Source: Bactrocera neohumeralis
Taxonomy: Eukaryota > Arthropoda > Insecta > Diptera > Tephritidae
Direction of reading: 5' to 3'
DNA length: 64,000 bases
Assembly (NCBI RefSeq): GCF_024586455.1
Contig: NW_026089717.1
Span: 1-64,000, forward strand
The notes beneath the pieces are model-generated. The model worked only from the letters and a program-made list of their open reading frames with translations. It did not search any database and was not told the origin of the DNA. The first letter of the stretch is position 1. Every line of letters starts with the position of its first letter. Of the stretch, positions 34,310-43,888 are shown piece by piece. The position numbers and the translations under genes were made by a program.

Positions 34310-34658
34310 CCATTCGGTTCTTCAAGAGTTACTCTACGATGCACCAAATATTTTAGATTATATATAGGATGGGTCTCATTTTTTTAAGTTGATTCGATTT
34401 CGGCAACAATTCAATTTTAAACATTTGCTATGGTACTTTGTTTCTATTAAATATATTTACAACGGTTTTAATACCAAAACCGCATTCTTCCAATGCTTCT
34501 TTGACTTCCCTAGAGTCTACGGCGGACTCTATACCCTTAATTACAACAACTAGGCCCTTAGAGCTCCATAAAACTTTTTTCAGTGTAGGACTGAATTTTT
34601 GTTTCGTCTATATTGCCTTTTTTCAAAGGCACTACATATATGAAAATTGCTAGTACCT
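34310..34658 (-). pseudogene. Jockey-type ORF1 (gag-like), 3' part
   Basis: Minus strand: KGLVVVIKGIESAVDSREV, ALEECGFGIKTVVNIFNR, KVPxQMFKIELLPKSNQ and IYNLKYLVHRRVTLEEPNG, with a stop and frame breaks. This is the PRE/C2HC-associated region of Jockey/I-group ORF1 proteins. It continues the frame from 36667-37175, interrupted by the RTE insertion at 34671-36654. The match stops abruptly near 34315. Confidence 0.75.
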
Positions 34659-34670
34659 ATGTACTATTTC

Positions 34671-34884
34671 GTCTCTGTCCTTGTCCCGTCCATCGCATTT
34701 CTTGGACGGCGGTGATGTCAGCCTTTGTCTTTACGAGGACATCAACCAGCTGGGCAGCGGCACCTTCCCAATTAAGGGACCGGACATTCCAGGTGCATGC
34801 CCTCAATTCGTAGTCCTTCTTTCGTTTGCCATAGTCGTCATCAAAAGGGGGGTCTCTCATCCGAGGCTGGTTGTAGCTCTTCAC
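34671..34884 (-). pseudogene. RTE-like endonuclease N-terminus, inverted fragment
   Basis: The minus strand encodes KKDYELRACTWNVRSLNWEG and ADITAVQEMRWTGQG, the first motifs (N and E) of an APE-type endonuclease. It is cut at the insertion boundary, about 70 codons after its start. Confidence 0.8.
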
Positions 34885-35149
34885 TGGGGGTGTTTTTTAC
34901 GTGGCGGGTCCCAAACCCAGCGCACAACCGTTGTAGGGAAAGTTTCGCCTTCTCACTTTAGCTCGCCTTCGAACGGATGTTCTTAGGCTACCCAGAGGAT
35001 ACTTGGTCAAAGACCGGAAGTAGTGAGCTGCTTGAGCCATGTGTAAAAGAATCGTTTCTGGCCACTCCCAAGTGAATGGCGATCAGAGAACTTTCCTCAC
35101 TTGCGTGAACTTCTACACATGACTCCATTTTTTTTTTTTCTACGAAAAA

Positions 35150-36624
35150 ATGCGGCGGCTTACGGAAGGTTTCAAGACCGGAGCGTATTCCTGTAGAACC
35201 CCCAAAGGTGATCTAGTCACTGATGCCCAGAGCATACTTAAATTATGGAGGGAACACTTCTCCAGCCTGCTGAATGGCAGTGAACGCACAACACCAGGAG
35301 AAGGAGAACCCGATTCCCCAATCGATGACGATGGAGCAGACGTTCCATTACCCGACCATGAAGAAGTTCGAATAGCAGTTGCCCGCCTGAAGAACAACAA
35401 AGCGGCAGGGGCCGACGGATTGCCGGCCGAGCTATTCAAACACGGCGGCGAAGAACTGATAAGGAGCATGCATCAGCTTCTTTGTAAAATATGGTCGGAC
35501 GAAAGCATGCCCAACGATTGGAATTTAAGTGTGCTATGCCCAATCCATAAAAAAGGAGACCCCACAATCTGCGCCAACTACCGTGGGATTAGCCTCCTCA
35601 ACATCGCATATAAGGTTCTATCGAGCGTATTGTGTGAAAGATTAAAGCCCACCGTCAACAAACTGATTGGACCTTATCAGTGTGGCTTTAGACCTGGCAA
35701 ATCAACAACCGACCAGATATTCATCATGCGCCAAATCTTGGAAAAGACCCGTGAAAGGAGAATCGACACACACAAATAGAGAAGGTACCATCTTCTACAA
35801 GAGTGTACAGCTGTTGGCGTATGCCGACGATATTGATATCATCGGCCTCAACACCCGCGCCGTTAGTTCTGCTTTCTCCAGGCTGGACAAGGAAGCACAG
35901 AAAATGGGTCTGGCAGTGAACGAGGGCAAGACGAAATATCTCCTGTCATCAAACAAACAGTCGTCGCACTCGCGACTTCGCTCTCACGTCACTGTTGACT
36001 GTTGACAGTCATAACTTTGAAGTCGTAGATAATTTCGTCTATCTTGGAACCAGCGTAAACACCACCAACAATGTCAGCCTAGAAATCCAACGCAGGATAA
36101 CTCTTACCAACAGGTGCTACTTCGGACTGAGTAGGCAATTGAGAAGCAAAGTCCTCTCTCGACAAACAAAAACCAAACTCTATAAGTCACTCATAATTCC
36201 CGTCCTGCTGTATGGTGCAGAGTCTTGGACGATGTCAACAACGGATGAGTCGACGTTGCGAGTTTTCGAGAGAAAAGTTCTGCGAAAGATTTATGGTCCT
36301 TTGCGCGTTAGCCACGGCGAATACCGCATTCGATGGAACGATGAGCTGTACGAGATATACGACGACATCGACATAGTTCAGCGAATTAAAAGACAGCGGC
36401 TACGCTGGCTAGGTCATGTTGTCCGGATGGACGAAAACACTCCAGCTCTGAAAATATTCGACGCAGTACCCGCCGGGGGAAGCAGAGGAAGAGGAAGACC
36501 TCCACTCCGTTGGAAGGACCAAGTGGAGAAGGACCTGGCTTCGCTTGGAATATCCAATTGGCGCCACGTAGCGAAAAGAAGAAACGACTGGCGCGCTGTT
36601 GTTAACTCGGCTATAATCGCTTAA
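35150..36624 (+). pseudogene. RTE-like reverse transcriptase, internally deleted
   Basis: KMRRLTEGFKTGAYSCRTPK, AAGADGLPAELFKHGG, NYRGISLLNIAYKVLS and YQCGFRPGKSTTDQIF are followed by a break at 35779. The segment with motif A (present in copy d) is missing. The frame resumes with YADDIDIIGLNTRA (motif C, about 35820), then after another shift at about 36000 FVYLGTSVNTTNNVSL, LLYGAESWTMST, RLRWLGHVVRMDE and NWRHVAKRRNDWRAVV up to 36624. Confidence 0.85.
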
Positions 36625-36666
36625 GCGGTTTCTACGCCAATTAAGAGGAAGAAGATGTACTATTTC

Positions 36667-37175
36667 ACTTAATTTCGTAGCAAGAGTATTACTGCTACGT
36701 CGAATATATTGGAGTTGGTTTGGCATTAGCGACTGTGGAGGTACCCTTCGCATCGTCGTCTGAACCATTGCTTAGTATGGTAAATCTGTTGCCATTTACA
36801 ACTTCCGTTTTATTTCTATCTGGTGTGCCGCCTTGAAACTTTTTAGGATTGACCGCTGACTTTGAAGGACTTAATTTCCTTTTTATATTAACGTAGCGGT
36901 CAATGCCAGTTTGTACAGACGGGCCTTTTTTTATTGGTACATTCTCACCTTGCGTTGTGATTTTCTTCGTTGCCTGCGTGCTTGCTGGTACCTACACACT
37001 GGTTGATGTCAGTGCGTTTGTTTTTGCCGATCGTTGTTTTCTGCTGCTTCTGCTGCCTGCGTTTTTTGTTTAGTTTTCTTTTCGGCGAATCGCCGCGATG
37101 ACTCATCATCTCCGTTACACTTTTCATTGCCAGTAGTTGTTGTTGTAGTTGGGTCGACAAAGCTGAAGTAGGCAT
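36667..37175 (-). pseudogene. Jockey-type ORF1 (gag-like), 5' part
   Basis: Minus-strand ATG at 37175: MPTSALSTQLQQQLLAMKS and a basic stretch (SPKRKLNKKRRQQKQQK). After frame changes, DRYVNIKRKLSPSKSAVNPK, VVNGNRFTILSNGSDDDA, PTPIYS and SNTLATKLSEIV follow, up to the RTE target site. The PKPTPIYI..SS.TLVxKL pattern is typical of Jockey-group ORF1. The 3' part lies at 34310-34658. Confidence 0.7.
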
Positions 37176-37242
37176 TTAAGGAATGCCTACGGCCTTGCTG
37201 GTGAGGCTGCGAAGCACTTATTATTGTTCGTTTGATTTTCTG

Positions 37243-38060
37243 TTTTTATACTCCGAATAGGGTATATTAAGTTTGTCACGAAGTTTGTAACACCCAGGAG
37301 ACCCTATAAAGTGTACCTATTCATATATAAATGATTAGTATGTTGAGCTGATTCGATTAAGCCATGTCCGTCCGTCTGTCTGAATATATACATACGTACC
37401 AGTCCCTCAGTTTTTAAGATATCATTTTGAAATTTTGCAATTTTCTCTTCAAGAAGCTGCTCAATTGTCGGAACGATATCGGACTACTATAACATATAGC
37501 TGCCATACAAGCCGAACGATCGGAATCGAGTTCTTGTTTGGAAATCTTTCACATTTGACAATGTATCTTCACAAAAGTTGGCACAGGTTATTTTCTAAGC
37601 TAATTATGTAATATACGAAGAAATTGTTCAGATCGTACGAAGAAATTGCACGATCGGAATCAAGTTCTGGTACGGAAAGCTTTTACATTTGACGTGGTAT
37701 CTTCACGAAATTTGGTACGGATTATTTACTAAAGCAACATTGTAATCTCCGAAGAAATTGTTCAGATCATTTAACTGTAGCATGCCATACAAACTGATTG
37801 ATCGGAATCAAATGCCTGCATGGGAGACTTCCTCATTTGACAATATGTCTTCACGAATCGGTTTACTGTAGCTTATAGCTGTCATTTCGTATGGATTATT
37901 TTCTAAGGTAACAGTGTAAACTCCGAAAAAATTGTTCAGATCGGATTACTATAGCATATAGCTTCCATATAAACTGAACACATAGTTGCTAAAATAAATG
38001 CACCTGTGCAGCTAATACACCCTAGCTTAGGTGCAGCCGAATTTAATGTTTTTTCTTGTT
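37243..38060 (+). mobile_element. DINE-type element, family B
   Basis: Starts TTTTTATACTCCGAATAGGG and ends TTAGGTGCAGCCGAATTTAA with TTTTTTCTTG. It contains GTCCGTCCGTCTGTC (about 37366) and repeated blocks with TATAGCATATAGCTGCCATA, GAACGATCGGAATC and ACATTTGACxxxGTATCTTCAC. It has no coding capacity. Its layout parallels family A (start hairpin, GTCY core, 3' hairpin, ending CTTGTTT), but the sequence is unrelated apart from the ends. Confidence 0.65.
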
Positions 38061-38400
38061 TTGTTTTCACTTGTTGATTCGTGCACTATTTGTTTTTGTT
38101 TATTATTATTAATGCACGCAACTGTTCTTTATGTTTGTTTAGAATTTAATAAATAGTTTTACTTTTTGCTTGTTATTATTATTTATTTTATTTTTTTTTT
38201 TGTAAAGATTGAAGATAGTTCAGTCCTTCTTTCAGCTCCCATATACCTAATATAAAGATAATATGATGCCTTTATACTGCATATGTCGGTCAATATTTTA
38301 GTTATCTCAATGAATATTACGCAATGTTTTTTAGTCACAACGGTATATCTTTTTGTCTGAAATTGTTCAAATTAAATGAAAGCTTGACCTAGCCCCATAT
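38061..38400. other. AT-rich spacer
   Basis: Contains T and TTATTA simple sequence at about 38095-38200. No gene was recognised. Confidence 0.4.
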
Positions 38401-39125
38401 ACAAGGTGAGTTCCAAAGTAAACAGCCTTTTGAATGGCCTCTACGTCTGCATAACATTTTCCTCTTATGGGCAAATGCATTTTCCCGAAAAGGAGGAAGT
38501 CGCACGGTGTCATATCAGGTGAATACGGAAGTGGTTAATGGTTAAAATGTGATTTTTGGTTAAATACTCGATCACAAGCGTCGATCAATGAGACCGATTC
38601 TGAGCAATTTTTGATCGTCAGTCAATTTGAGCGTAACAAACCGTGAACACACCTGTCGTAAGCCCAAATGTTCGGTCAAAATGCGATAAATCGATGTTTT
38701 GGAGATGTTCAATTCCATTTCCATGACTTTCAATGACTAATTTTTGATTAATTCACGCACAGTTTCGAACGAAGTTCCGGTGATCACGGATTTTGATTCA
38801 CCCACATGTTGAAACCACTAGTGCATTCTGCTACAGGATAGGCAATCATCGCCATAAACTTGTTTTATGAATTGAAATGTTTCGGTAATAGTTTTACCAA
38901 TTTTAAAACAAAATTTAATGTTGGCTTTTTGTTCGAAGATCATTTTAGCCGATAACACAAACATACTGACACTTAAAGCGCAATAACTTCACTTGCAATA
39001 AATGAAATTTATTGAAATCCTCGCTGGACAATCGATAAAATTAGCAGTTTCTAACACATTAGTCGACATATAGATAGCGCCACCAGAGGGCGCAAGATTC
39101 AAAAAGTCCTGTTTACTTAGCGTAA
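38401..39125 (-). pseudogene. mariner-like transposase remnant with TIRs
   Basis: Minus strand: MIFEQKANIKFCFKIGKT (about 38945), TETFQFIKQVYGDDCLS, MELNISKTSIYRILTEHLGL (HTH), KLTDDQKLLRIGLIDA, then after a deletion PYSPDMTPCDFLLFGKMHL near 38530-38470, the region of the third catalytic Asp. The middle catalytic part is missing. Ends: GAGTTCCAAAGTAAACAGCC at 38408 and the inverted AAGTAAACAGGACTTTTTGA near 39118. Confidence 0.75.
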
Positions 39126-40093
39126 ATCGAGTAAAGCGCCAACTAAAATGCATATTAAGTTAAGATATATATATATATACTAGGTTGTCAAATATCTCCC
39201 TTCCGCTTTTTTCTCTTTATTCAATGCTAATCTGTTTCAATCTAGACGGCAACTAATTAATAATTCCTCCCTCGTAGAAGCCCTCTCATTATTTATTTTG
39301 AGTTCAACTTTACTCCAACAAGGGCGTTCGCCATGGAAAGAAACAAGTGGAAGGTGGCAGAAAATTTCACATTTTGGGCTGGTTTATTGGCCACCTAGAA
39401 CGTTTGATATCTAAAATTTATCGAACGAGTTATCGAAAATTAGACTCGACGGATGGACCATCTGAGATGAAACAAAGGATCATCCTTTATAAGTCACAGA
39501 CTAACTGGCATATTCGGAAATATTTGTTAGAAGAAAAAATAATAAAAGCATTACTATATATGTACTCTACTGTTGTTGGAGTAATTGGACTAAATTCACA
39601 TTCTGAATTAAATGCAAATATTAAATCTACAGTAATGTTATTAAGATATATGATATGTGGACGAACATATATGTTACAAAGCCAACGAAAAGTTTCTAAA
39701 TATTATATCAAGCATAGGTATAAAAAGAGTATTGATCCTGTTTGATCTAATTTTGCCAATATAGCATATTATTAATAGAAAAAGATGAGCTCTGAGTTTC
39801 GATAAGATACTTCATTATCAATGCAGTCAGCAGATATTTTAAAATCCAAATTTTCGCCGTTTTTCCGTTTTAGGCACAAATACAAATAAACTGTTATTAT
39901 AAAAACACGTTTCCATAAAATAACTCATATATCTCACCCACACATAATTTAAAAGAAAGTCGATTTTTCGGTACTTATGTCCCTCGTATGCTCAAATATT
40001 TAAAACTTCGCAACGAACTTTGAAGCCTTTTTTTGTTTTTATAGATAGAGTGATTGAAGAGGAAGGTTTATACGTATATATGTACGCTATATA
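39126..40093. other. Unassigned stretch with one unknown ORF
   Basis: GGTTGTCAAATATCTCCCTT at about 39184 resembles a mariner-type terminus, but no partner was found. The remainder is AT-rich apart from the ORF at 39347-39745. Confidence 0.3.
39347..39745 (+). CDS. Unknown 132-codon ORF
   Basis: The frame ends at TGA (39743-39745). It is basic and aromatic (for example KIYRTSYRKLDSTDGPSEMK and SKYYIKHRYKKSIDPV) with no motif I can place. It has no signal peptide and only weak hydrophobic stretches. It may be a chance ORF in repeat sequence or a fragment of a larger unknown element. Confidence 0.2.
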   Translation: MEGGRKFHILGWFIGHLERLISKIYRTSYRKLDSTDGPSEMKQRIILYKSQTNWHIRKYLLEEKIIKALLYMYSTVVGVIGLNSHSELNANIKSTVMLLRYMICGRTYMLQSQRKVSKYYIKHRYKKSIDPV

Positions 40094-40612
40094 TAATGGG
40101 TTGTCAAAAAAGTCTTGCGGTATTTTTATTGAATTTTTTTTTATTGAAATTGAAATGAATTTTTGATGACTCATGCCCAGCTCTTGACCGATGCTACGGC
40201 TGCTACTATGCCGGTCTCTTTCGACTAATTCAGCGATTTTATCGCAATTTTCAACGACAGGCCTTCCGGAGCGTGGCGCATCTTCGACCACGTCTACACC
40301 AGGACGAAAACGTTGAAACCATCGTTGTGCGGTGGAAATGGAAACTGTATCGGGTCCATAAACTGCACAAATTTTATTGGCGGCTTCAGATGCATTTTTG
40401 CCTTTATCGTAGTAGTACTGTAAAACATGCCGTATTTTCTCTTTATTTTGCTCCAGGTTTGCGACGCCATAACTTATGAACGACTTAAAAGAAACGACAA
40501 TCAATTAAACACGTGTTAGCGCGTGAAATGAGCTTTCCAAAAAGGTATAGCATGACCCGATGCGATAAAACTAGAACTAAAATACCGCAAGACTTTTTTA
40601 CAACCTATTATA
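40094..40612 (-). mobile_element. Internally deleted mariner-like element with near-perfect TIRs
   Basis: GGTTGTCAAAAAAGTCTTGC at about 40098 and its inverted partner (AAAATACCGCAAGACTTTTT, CAACC) ending near 40605 form TIRs of about 30 bases flanked by TATA-type sequence. On the minus strand only the N-terminal DNA-binding half of the transposase is kept: YYDKGKNASEAANKICAVYG, PDTVSISTAQRWFQRFRPGV, EDAPRSGRPVVENCDKIAEL and RSIGQELGMSH. The whole catalytic domain is deleted. At about 520 bp it is a MITE-like derivative that could be mobilised only in trans. Confidence 0.8.
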
Positions 40613-40932
40613 TGTATCCATTAAATAGTGCAGAAATACTGCTATTTTTGAGACTTTTAATGTGATGTCGTAAATAATTAAACTTTTTCCGCAAATATTC
40701 GGTTTTATTACGACTAGAAAGCAACAGTTTTTGCCTCAGAATCAGCAATTCGTTGTTTTTGATAGACTATGAACTTGCGAGGCACCCACACACACAGAGC
40801 TTTCGCCTCTTTAGGCGTCCACTGCCTTCTTTATCATCGGTGGTCATTTCGCCTCTTTCTAATTTAGCAAGTCCCTTTCACAAGTTGCTTCAGAAAAATG
40901 CTATATCATTAACTAATAGTTATAATCTAACT
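40613..40932. other. Spacer
   Basis: No gene was recognised. It ends in the left target duplication TATAATCTAACT at 40921-40932. Confidence 0.4.
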
Positions 40933-41807
40933 TCTTCTTCTTCTTAATTGGCGTAGACAGTCGTTTCTTCTTTTCGCTGCGTGGCGCCAATTGGATATTC
41001 CAAGCGAAGCCAGGTCCTTCTCCACTTGGTCCTTCCAACGGAGTGGGGGTCTTCCTCTTCCTCTGCTTCCCCCGGCGGGTACTGCTTCGAATACTTTCAG
41101 AGCTGGAGTGTTTTCATCCATCCGGACAACATGACCTAGCCAGCGTAGCCGCTGTCTTTTAATTCGCTGAACTATGTCAATGTCGTCATATATCTCGTAC
41201 AGCTCATCGTTCCATCGGATGCGATATTCGCCGTGGCCAATGCGCAAAGGACCATAAATCTTTCGCAGAATTTTTCTCTCGAAAACTCGTAACGTCGACT
41301 CATCGGTTGCTGTCATCGCCCAAGCCTCTGCACCATATAGCAGGACGGGAATTATGAGCGACTTATAGAGTTTTGCTTTTGTTCGTCGAGAGAGGACTTT
41401 ACTTTTCAATTGCCTACTCAGTCCGAAGTAGCACCTGTTGGCAAGAGCAATCCTGCGTTGGATTTCCAGGCTGACATTATTAGTGGTGTTAATGCTGGTT
41501 CCTAAATAGACGAAATTATCTACAACTTCAATGACTGTCAACAGTGACGTGAGAGCCAAGTCGCGAGTGCGACGACTGTTTGTTTGATGACAGGAGATAT
41601 TTCGTTTTGCCCTCGTTCACTACCAGACCCATTTTCTGTGCTTCCTTGTCCAGCCTAGAGAAAGCAGAACTAATGGCGCGGGTGTTGAGGCCGATGATAT
41701 CAATATCGTCGGCATACGCCAACAGCTGTACACTCTTATAGAAGATGGTACCTTCTCTGTTTAGTTCTGCAGCTCGAACTATTTTCTCCAGGAGCAGGTT
41801 GAAGAAG
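40933..41807 (-). mobile_element. RTE-like copy b, 5' truncated, 11-bp TSD
   Basis: ATAATCTAACT at 40922-40932 and 41808-41818 brackets 875 bases. The 3' end has the TCTTCTTCTTCTT tract. The minus strand encodes AYADDIDIIGLNTRAIS, FVYLGTSINTTNNVSL, LLYGAEAWAMTATDE, RLRWLGHVVRMDENTPALKV and GGSRGRGRPPLRWKDQV. One frame break near 41530-41560 removes a few residues. It is truncated just after motif B (FFNLLLE). Confidence 0.85.
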
Positions 41808-41923
41808 ATAATCTAACTAATAGAAATAATATAGATGGTAGTAGTATTATCTATGGGTCCGTGGACGGGTCCTTTAGTTTGGTATAAAGTCAACTGAAAA
41901 TTCGCAAATTTTTATATTAATTA

Positions 41924-42660
41924 CTAGCAGCCCGCCGCGGTTTCACACTGGTATTAAACAATCTTTTCATAAGTTATAATTTTGTACACACTCTCCCACA
42001 CATACTTTCCAGGTTTTGCGATAGTCAATAGGGAAAATCTCTAATAATTATAATTTGAAAGTTTGGCCTTGGGACTTGCTTGGTGTATTTTGAATAATTA
42101 AATCGTTTATTTCGTTGACACTATTCTTGGATGATTACTCTATTGCTCTAGAACACAACCAATGAAATTCCTTTTCGTTCAAATTCTCGATGTCAGGGTA
42201 TACTGCATCTATTAAAATTTCTAAACTGTGGACTATTTGGTTTAGAGACCATATAGAAATATATTACAATTACTGCTTAAATTTGGAGTGGGAAAAATTC
42301 CTTCCTCAAATTTAAGCAGTTGCTGTGAAACATCACCTTCAGTGATTCCTTAAAATTAGCTCTCATATTAGTACGTAATTTTATACATTATTTTCAATCG
42401 AAGTCCATAAGGGCGACGATATTAAGCATGCTTTAATGATATCTGCCCGCCTATCTCTGTTAATGACAGGAAGAGTCTATCGGAAGTCTGCAGCAAATAC
42501 AAAAGTTATCCCGCCCATGAGAGCAAAAACGTTTCTAACGTTTTTTAATGTTCTGTCCAGGCCTCTATATGTGCTTTATAACTCATGGTGCATTCTTCAC
42601 ACAAAGTGGCGTCTTGCAGTAGATAACCAAGAGTCACATTTTTGCGGATAGAACATATTG
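41924..42660 (-). pseudogene. Helitron fragment with 3' end and helicase motif III
   Basis: The minus-strand terminus reads GAAACCGCGGCGGGCTG-CTAG (CTAG at 41927-41924) followed by T, a Helitron-like 3' end with GC-rich pre-terminal sequence. The interior near 42600-42420 encodes ECTMSYKAHIEA, then after frame breaks MGGITFVFAADFR and TLPVINRDRRADI, the PIF1 motif II/III region. It continues at 47585-47386 beyond the TIR element inserted at 42665. A 13-bp-stem inverted repeat (CTGCTTAAATTTG) lies at about 42273-42324. Confidence 0.65.
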
Positions 42661-43888
42661 ACTACACTAGTTTACAGTATTGAACCTTTTGTCTGTTGCC
42701 GCGAATTCTGCGATTGATCTTGTTCACTTATTACTTGTTTTTGTCAAATCTACTCTCAAAAATTTTTGAGCAGCTCGAGTTACTTTGTTTTTGATTTTTA
42801 TCATTTAAGCATATATATTAATCGAAAACAGGCGTATTTTACTGTGTTAAAATTAGTTTCTCAAGTTTTTGCGTCATAAGTAGTTCAAGAAGACGTTGTT
42901 TAAAAAAACCCGATCATTTTTTGCTACATATGCGGAAAATATGTGTTTAAAAATTGTAGAAAAGTTATATCAGATTTGGTGAAAAATACCTATTTTGAGC
43001 ATTTTGGGTGCTCTTGGATAAAAATAAGAATTCTTGGGCTCCCAATTGTGTTTGTAAATCTTGTGTGGAATATTTAGGATTATGGAGAAGTGGTAAAGAA
43101 GTGCCTTTTAATTTGGAACACCGACTTTTTGGCGAGAACCACGAAATCATCTCGTAGACTGTTATTTTTGTAGAGTGAACATAAACGGTTTAAACACTAA
43201 AAATCGAGCTAAATGGCAGTACCCAAGTACTAGTTGTGTTCAACGTCCAGTGCAGCGTTCACCTACCTCTTCAGAGCCTAAAAATATATCTGGACGATTA
43301 GAGCAAGACATTGAAGGACCCAGCTCATCACAAAACGATGCTGATTTTGAAGGTATGTCTAAAGAGCCAAAACGCTTTTCCAAAAATGAGTTGAATGATC
43401 TTGTAAGAGATTAAAATCTTTCTAAACAAGCTTCAGATTTATTAGCATCAAGACTAAAAGAAAAAAACTTGCTATCCTCGGATACTAAAATAAGTTTTTA
43501 TCGTGAAAGAGGTGCAGAATTACGGCGTTATTTTTCCGAAGAAAACGGAATTACCTTTTGTTCAGATATCAAAAACTTGTTGATAAAAATGGGCTTGAAG
43601 AGATACGAACCAAACGACTGGCGTTTATTCATTGACAGCTCAAAACGCTTAAATGTATTCTATTAAATAATGGAAATAAAGTGGGGGTACCTATTGCCCA
43701 CAGTACAAAGTTAAAGGAGGAATATTGTAACATTTCGCTAGTCTTGAACAAAATAAAATACAATGACCATGAGTGGCAAATTTGTGTTGATTTAAAAATG
43801 GTCAACATTCTTCTCCGTCAACCAAGTAGTTATATCAAGTTTCCCTGTTTTATATGTCTTTGGGACAGTAGAACTAAACAAGAGCATT

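Larger units (their letters stand above)
34671..36654 (+). mobile_element. RTE-like copy c with inverted 5' end, 12-bp TSD
   Basis: ATGTACTATTTC at 34659-34670 and 36655-36666 brackets the whole segment. The right part (about 35137-36654) is plus strand: RT and 3' end with the GAGGAAGAAG tail. The left part (34671-35127) is the element's 5' leader and endonuclease start, inverted (minus strand). A 12-13-base T run sits at the junction (about 35128-35140). One TSD pair around both parts argues for a single event with 5' inversion (twin priming). An internal deletion of about 300 bases occurs at about 35774. Confidence 0.85.
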
